Shown here: positions 58,805 to 64,000 of the stretch, piece after piece
How the letters are laid out: every line of letters begins with the position of its first letter
Numbering within the stretch: position 1 is the stretch's first letter
NCBI GenBank assembly: GCA_015067585.1
Contig: SVMC01000002.1
Coordinates: forward strand, 1-64,000
From: Oscillospiraceae bacterium
Lineage (GTDB): Bacteria; Bacillota; Clostridia; Oscillospirales; Oscillospiraceae
Direction: 5' to 3'
Length of the DNA stretch: 64,000 bases
Program-made: the position numbers and the translations under genes
Notes under the pieces: generated by a model
What the model saw: the letters and a program-made list of their open reading frames with translations, nothing else
Told to the model about the DNA's origin: nothing
The model's database searches: none

Positions 58805-61315
58805 TTGGCAAGAGCAAAGGATTATAAGCCGGAGGATATCGCGTTCCCGGAGCAGACCATTGTGAGCAATGATCTCGTCAAGGAAATGGAATCCTCGTTT
58901 ATTGAATATGCCATGTCCGTCATCGTGGCAAGAGCGTTGCCGGATGTCCGGGACGGCCTGAAGCCTGTCCACCGCCGCATCCTCTACGCCATGTATGAGG
59001 ACAATCTCACCGCCGACAAGCCTTTCAAAAAGTCCGCCACCTGTGTGGGTGACGTGCTGGGCCGCTATCATCCCCATGGTGACAGCTCTGTTTATGATGC
59101 CATGGTGCGTCTGGCGCAGGATTTCTCCATGCGCTATCAGTTGGTGGACGGCCACGGCAACTTCGGCTCCGTGGACGGTGACCCCCCCGCCGCCTACCGT
59201 TACACCGAGGCCAGAATGTCCAAGCTGGCCAATGAAATGCTGCGGGACATTGAAAAGGAGACCATCAACTGGGACCCCAACTTCGACGAATCCCGCAAGG
59301 AGCCGAGGGTGCTGCCCTCCCGCTTCCCCAATCTGCTGGTCAACGGCTCCTCCGGCATTGCTGTCGGTATGGCCACCAATATCCCGCCCCACAACCTGCG
59401 GGAGGTCATTGATGCCTGCATCTGCGTGCTGGATGATCCCGAAGCCACCCTTGCGGATCTGATGCAGCACATTCAAGGCCCCGATTTCCCCACCAAGGGC
59501 ATCATTATGGGCCGCAGCGGCATTCGTGCCGCCTATGCCACGGGCCGTGGCCGCATTACGGTGCGGGGCCATGCGGAATTTGAAGAATTCGGTCATGACC
59601 GCACCCGCATCATCATCAGCGAGCTGCCCTATCAGGTGAATAAGAAGAATTTAGTGGAAGCCATCGCCGATCAGGTGAAGGAAAAGCGTCTTGAGGGCAT
59701 TTCCGACCTTCGTGACGAATCCGACCGCAACGGTATGCGGGTGGTCATCGAGCTGAAGAAGGATGCCAATCCTCAGGTGGTACTGAACCGCCTCTATGCC
59801 CAGACCGCTTTGCAGACCACCTTCAGCGTCAATATGCTGGCGCTGGTGAACGACCAGACCCAGCCGAGAATTCTCTCCCTTCGCCATGTGCTGGATGAAT
59901 ATCTTGGCTTCCAGCAGGAGGTCATCGTCCGCCGGACGAAGTTCGACCTCAAGAAGGCAGAAGAGCGGGCGCACATTTTGGAAGGTCTGCTGATCGCCCA
60001 GGATAACATCGACGAAGTTATCCAAATCATCCGCAGCAGCTACGATGATGCCAAGGAGCGCCTCATGGAGCGCTTCGGCCTCAGTGAGCTGCAGGCCCAG
60101 ACCATTCTGGATATGCGCCTCAAGGCCCTGCAGGGTCTGGAGCGGGAGAAGCTGCAGAACGAATATGACGAGCTGCAAAAGCGCATTGCCTACTTCAAGG
60201 CCGTTCTGGCAGATGAAAACTTAGTCAAGCAGATCCTCAAGGAAGAGCTCACCGCCATCCGCAACCGCTACGGCGATGACCGCCGCACCCGCATTGAGGA
60301 TGTGGAGGACGATCTGGACATTGAAGACCTGATCGAAGAGAAGGAATGCTGCTACACCCTGTCCAACACCGGCTACATCAAGCGCATGGCAGTGGATGTC
60401 TATCATGCCCAGCGCCGTGGCGGCCGTGGTGTCACCGCCCAGAGCCTCAAGGAGGAGGACTATATCAAGAGCCTCTTTGTGGCCTCCACCCATGACTATC
60501 TGCTGTTCTTCACCAGCCTTGGCAAGGTGCATCGCCTGAAGGGCTATCGCATCCCCGAGGCCTCCCGCACCGCAAGGGGCACCGCTGTGGTCAATGTGCT
60601 GCCCTTGGAGCCGGGCGAAAAGGTCACCGCCATGCTCCTCACCCGCAGCATGGAAGAAGAGCGCTATCTCACCTTCGTCACCAAGAAGGGCACCGTCAAG
60701 CGTCTGGAGCTGAAGCTCCTGAACACCGCCCGCAAGGCGGGCATCCGCGCCCTTTCTCTGGAAGAAGGAGACGAGCTGGTCACCGTGCTGTCCAGCAGCG
60801 GCGAGGACAACATCATTATGGCCTCCCATGACGGCCTTGCCATCTGCTTCAGCGAGCAGGATGTGCGCTGCATGGGCCGTGACGCCGTGGGCGTACGGGG
60901 CATGAATCTGGCAGAAGGCGACTATATCGTAGGCGCCGGTGTGGCAGAGGAAGGCACCCAGCTTCTCACCGTCACCGAGCGCGGCTTCGGCAAGCGCACC
61001 GTGGTGGAAGAATACCTGCGCTTAGACGGCGAAATTCGCCGTCCCCAGTCCAGAGGCGGCAAGGGCATGAAGAACTTAGCGGTGACGGAGCGCACCGGCA
61101 AGGTGGCCGGCGTGTGCATCGTCCGGGACAGCGACGATATCATGATCATCGAAGAAGGCGGCGTCATCATCCGTATGCCCGCCCGTGATGTCAATGTCTA
61201 CCGCAGAGATGCTCAGGGCGTCATTCTGATGCGTGTGGGCCCGGACAGCCGGGTCAGCGCCGTACAGGCGGTGCAGGCTGAGGAGGCTTCCGAGGAAGAG
61301 AGCGCCGATGCGTAA
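58805..61315 (+). CDS. gyrA: DNA gyrase subunit A (start codon likely TTG at or near 58805)
   Basis: [92 protein letters not shown]-type box ([10 protein letters not shown]). Confidence 0.97.
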   Translation: MARAKDYKPEDIAFPEQTIVSNDLVKEMESSFIEYAMSVIVARALPDVRDGLKPVHRRILYAMYEDNLTADKPFKKSATCVGDVLGRYHPHGDSSVYDAMVRLAQDFSMRYQLVDGHGNFGSVDGDPPAAYRYTEARMSKLANEMLRDIEKETINWDPNFDESRKEPRVLPSRFPNLLVNGSSGIAVGMATNIPPHNLREVIDACICVLDDPEATLADLMQHIQGPDFPTKGIIMGRSGIRAAYATGRGRITVRGHAEFEEFGHDRTRIIISELPYQVNKKNLVEAIADQVKEKRLEGISDLRDESDRNGMRVVIELKKDANPQVVLNRLYAQTALQTTFSVNMLALVNDQTQPRILSLRHVLDEYLGFQQEVIVRRTKFDLKKAEERAHILEGLLIAQDNIDEVIQIIRSSYDDAKERLMERFGLSELQAQTILDMRLKALQGLEREKLQNEYDELQKRIAYFKAVLADENLVKQILKEELTAIRNRYGDDRRTRIEDVEDDLDIEDLIEEKECCYTLSNTGYIKRMAVDVYHAQRRGGRGVTAQSLKEEDYIKSLFVASTHDYLLFFTSLGKVHRLKGYRIPEASRTARGTAVVNVLPLEPGEKVTAMLLTRSMEEERYLTFVTKKGTVKRLELKLLNTARKAGIRALSLEEGDELVTVLSSSGEDNIIMASHDGLAICFSEQDVRCMGRDAVGVRGMNLAEGDYIVGAGVAEEGTQLLTVTERGFGKRTVVEEYLRLDGEIRRPQSRGGKGMKNLAVTERTGKVAGVCIVRDSDDIMIIEEGGVIIRMPARDVNVYRRDAQGVILMRVGPDSRVSAVQAVQAEEASEEESADA

Positions 61316-61748
61316 AACCGTCACCATCTATACCGACGGTGCCTGCTCCGGCAATCCCGGCCCCGGCGGTTGGGGCGCCATCCTGCGCTACGGAGCGCAT
61401 GAGAAAGAACTCTCCGGCGGTCATCCCGAGACGACGAATAACCGCATGGAGCTCACCGCCGTCATCCGTGCCTTGGAAGCCCTGAAAGAACCCTGCCGGG
61501 TGGAGCTGTATACGGACTCCCGCTATATCGTGGATGCCATCGAAAAAGGCTGGCTCCATAGCTGGCAGAAAAACGGCTGGCGCAAAGCGGACAAAAAACC
61601 CGCCCTGAATGTGGATCTCTGGCAGCAAATTTTGGAGCTGTTCGCCACCCATGAGGTGCAGCTTCACTGGGTAAGAGGCCACGCGGAGAACGAGTACAAT
61701 AACCGCTGCGACGCCTTGGCCGTTGCCCAATATAAGAATAAAATGTAA
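61308..61748 (+). CDS. rnhA: Ribonuclease HI
   Basis: [74 protein letters not shown]. Confidence 0.95.
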   Translation: MRKTVTIYTDGACSGNPGPGGWGAILRYGAHEKELSGGHPETTNNRMELTAVIRALEALKEPCRVELYTDSRYIVDAIEKGWLHSWQKNGWRKADKKPALNVDLWQQILELFATHEVQLHWVRGHAENEYNNRCDALAVAQYKNKM

Positions 61749-61757
61749 GAAAAACGA

Positions 61758-61817
61758 GTCAATCGGGGGACGGTTCCCCGATTGACTTGTCAATCAGGGA
61801 ACCGTCCCCTGATTGAC
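61758..61817. repeat. ~60-bp palindrome family copy
   Basis: gtcaatcgggggacggttccccgattgacttgtcaatcagggaaccgtcccctgattgac. Confidence 0.9.
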
Positions 61818-61924
61818 AAGGTTACGAATTCGCCGAAAATCATTATAAAAAACAAAACAAATACCGCGCGGCAGGAGCAAGCCCCTGCCCTACATCCACA
61901 TTGTAACCTTTGGCAAAATCATCA

Positions 61925-62335
61925 GGTTACACCGTAGGGACAGCCGTCCCCGGCTGTCCGTAAAAGGGTGCGAATTCGCCGGAAGCCTCGAAAAAACGGA
62001 AGATTCTCTCTGCCGGACAGTCCGGAGGCCTGTCCCTACAACCACATTTAAGTCAGCGGCACAGATTGCAGGTCTAACCGTAGGGACAGCCGTCCTCGGC
62101 TGTCCGTAAAAGGGTGCGAATTCGCCGGAAGCCTCGAAAAAAACGGAAGATTCTCTCTGCCGGACAGTCCGGAGGCCTGTCCCTACAACCACATTGTAAG
62201 TCAGCGGCACAGATTGCAGGTCTAACCGTAGGGACAGCCGTCCTCGGCTGTCCGTAAAAGGGTGCGAATTCGCCGGAAGCCTCGAAAAAACGGAAGATTC
62301 TCTCTGCCGGACAGTCCGGAGGCCTGTCCCTACGG
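61925..62335. repeat. ~148-bp tandem repeat, about 3 copies, upstream of prfA
   Basis: accgtagggacagccgtcc(c/t)cggctgtccgtaaaagggtgcgaattcgccggaagcctcgaaaaa at 61931, 62077, 62225. Confidence 0.93.
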
Positions 62336-62384
62336 GTGTACGGCAGAATATATCGACTTATCACATCAACAAAGGAGCAAATTC

Positions 62385-63455
62385 ATGCTGGAAAAGCTGA
62401 AGCAGGTGGAAAGTAAATATGAGGAGCTTTGTGCCCGGATGGAGCAGCCGGATTTTTATGCCGACCCCCAGAAGGCGGCGAAGATCCTCAAGGAGCAGCG
62501 GGAGCTGGAGCCTCTGATCACCGCTTACCGGGCTTGGCGTACTGCCGGGCAGCGGATGGAGGAAGCGATGGCCCTGATGGCGGAGGAATCCGACCCGGAG
62601 CTGCGTCAGCTTTGCCAGGAGGAATTTCAGGAGGCAAAGACGGAAAAGGAAGCCTTAGAAGAACAGCTGAAAATTCTCCTGCTGCCCCGGGATCCCAATG
62701 ATGACAAGAGCGTCATCGTGGAAATTCGCGGCGGTGTAGGCGGCGAGGAAAGCGCGCTGTTTGCCCACAGCCTTTTTAGGATGTACTCCATGTATGCCCA
62801 GTCCAAGCGCTGGAGCGTGGAGCTTCTCAACTATTCCGAAACCGAGCTGGGCGGCGTCCGGGAAGCGGACTTTATCATCCACGGACAGGGCGCATGGTCA
62901 CGGCTGAAATTTGAGTCCGGCGTCCACCGGGTGCAGCGGGTTCCCGAGACGGAATCCGGCGGCCGCATCCATACCTCCACCGCCACCGTGGCGGTGCTGC
63001 CGGAGATGGAGCAGGTGGATGTGGATCTTCGTCCCGAGGACATCGAGATGCAGGTGTTCCGCTCCTCCGGTGCCGGCGGGCAGCACATCAACAAGACCTC
63101 CTCCGCTGTGCGCCTGATCCACAAGCCCACGGGCATCGTGGTCTCCTGCCAGCAGGAGCGCAGTCAGGTGCAGAACCGGGAAAAATGCATGAATATGCTG
63201 GCCTCCAAGCTCTATGAGATGGAACAGGAGCGCATCACCTCGGAATATGCCGCTGACCGCAAGAGCAAGGTGGGCACCGGGATGCGAAACGAGCGCATCC
63301 GCACCTATAATTTCCCACAGGGCCGGGTGACGGATCACCGCATCAACCTGAGCCTGTATCAAATCGACGCCATCATGGATGGCGCGATAGATGAGCTGAT
63401 CGACGCCTTGGTCACAGCGGATCAGGCGGAAAAGCTCAGAAAAAGCGAGGAATGA
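62385..63455 (+). CDS. prfA: Peptide chain release factor 1
   Basis: VEIRGGVGGEESALFAHSLFRMY; FRSSGAGGQHINKTSSAVRLIHKPTGIVV; ERIRTYNFPQGRVTDHRI. Confidence 0.95.
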   Translation: MLEKLKQVESKYEELCARMEQPDFYADPQKAAKILKEQRELEPLITAYRAWRTAGQRMEEAMALMAEESDPELRQLCQEEFQEAKTEKEALEEQLKILLLPRDPNDDKSVIVEIRGGVGGEESALFAHSLFRMYSMYAQSKRWSVELLNYSETELGGVREADFIIHGQGAWSRLKFESGVHRVQRVPETESGGRIHTSTATVAVLPEMEQVDVDLRPEDIEMQVFRSSGAGGQHINKTSSAVRLIHKPTGIVVSCQQERSQVQNREKCMNMLASKLYEMEQERITSEYAADRKSKVGTGMRNERIRTYNFPQGRVTDHRINLSLYQIDAIMDGAIDELIDALVTADQAEKLRKSEE

Positions 63456-63457
63456 GC

Positions 63458-64000
63458 ATGAAAACCCTGCTTTTACATGAAAATGAACCCAATACCGCCG
63501 AAATCGCGGCACAGCTTCTGCGGGAGGGCAAATTGGTGGCCCTTCCCACGGAGACGGTGTACGGCCTTGGGGCAGACGGCCTCAATGAAGAAGCGGTGAA
63601 AAATATTTTCTTAGCCAAAGGACGGCCCCAGGACAATCCCCTGATCATCCACATCGCAAAGGCGGAGGATATGGTATTGTGGTGCCGGGATATTCCCGAG
63701 GCTGCTTGGCTTTTGGCAGAGCGGTTCTGGCCCGGTCCTCTGACCATGGTGCTGCCGGTGAAGGAAACTGTGCCCAAGCGCACCACAGCAAACCTTGACA
63801 CCGTGGCGGTGCGCTGCCCCCAGACCAAAATTACCCGGGAAATTATCCGCTTGGCAGGCAGGCCCATTGCGGCCCCTTCTGCCAACCTCTCCGGCAAGCC
63901 CTCCACCACCAGCGCAGGCCATGTCCTCCATGACTATGGAATGGACGGCCCCTTGGCTGCCATCGTGGACGCAGGCCCCTGCCGTGTGGGGGTGGAATCC
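63458..64000 (+). CDS. Threonylcarbamoyl-AMP synthase (Sua5/YwlC/TsaC), 3' truncated by window edge
   Basis: LVALPTETVYGLGADGLNEEAVKNIFLAKGRPQDNPLIIHIA... readable from the nucleotide sequence. Confidence 0.9.
   Translation, partial: MKTLLLHENEPNTAEIAAQLLREGKLVALPTETVYGLGADGLNEEAVKNIFLAKGRPQDNPLIIHIAKAEDMVLWCRDIPEAAWLLAERFWPGPLTMVLPVKETVPKRTTANLDTVAVRCPQTKITREIIRLAGRPIAAPSANLSGKPSTTSAGHVLHDYGMDGPLAAIVDAGPCRVGVES

Noticed and set aside
61925-62335. CRISPR or phage attachment site
   Set aside because: Units are nearly identical over their full 148 bp, with no unique spacers, integrase or tRNA nearby.

Overview
A 64 kb chromosomal window with the gene content and style of an anaerobic, sporulation-capable Clostridia/Oscillospiraceae-type Firmicute. 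The taxonomic call is inference from spoIIP, remB, SLH-bearing glycosidases and gene order. The right third holds the replication-origin block dnaA-oriC-dnaN-yaaA-recF-remB-gyrB-gyrA-rnhA-prfA-tsaC. The dnaA-dnaN gap contains TTTTCCACA boxes followed by a DnaA-trio-like tract. The left and middle carry two large secreted SLH-anchored glycosidases (GH97-like, GH43-like), transporters, prfC, murA, rsmA, a two-gene SufC/SufB-like pair and a sigma/anti-sigma-like pair. The most unusual region is a compact nine-gene operon at 8.3-20.5 kb. It encodes an Hsp70-like ATPase, a long coiled-coil protein, a small Zn-ribbon protein, an orphan 536-aa protein, two helical proteins, an active Vps4-like AAA+ ATPase, a Walker-degenerate AAA partner, and a tandem-SWIM/HerA-FtsK-like ATPase. 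Two Zn-ribbon/RCC1-repeat genes lie just upstream and a Zn-ribbon/YARHG gene just downstream. By eye, the 215-aa protein plus the Vps4-like AAA resemble an ESCRT-III/Vps4 pair; this is a hypothesis needing profile or structure searches. Intergenic regions are full of palindromic repeat families, including a ~410-bp tandem array at 27.9-29.5 kb. No tRNA, rRNA, CRISPR array or transposase was recognised.
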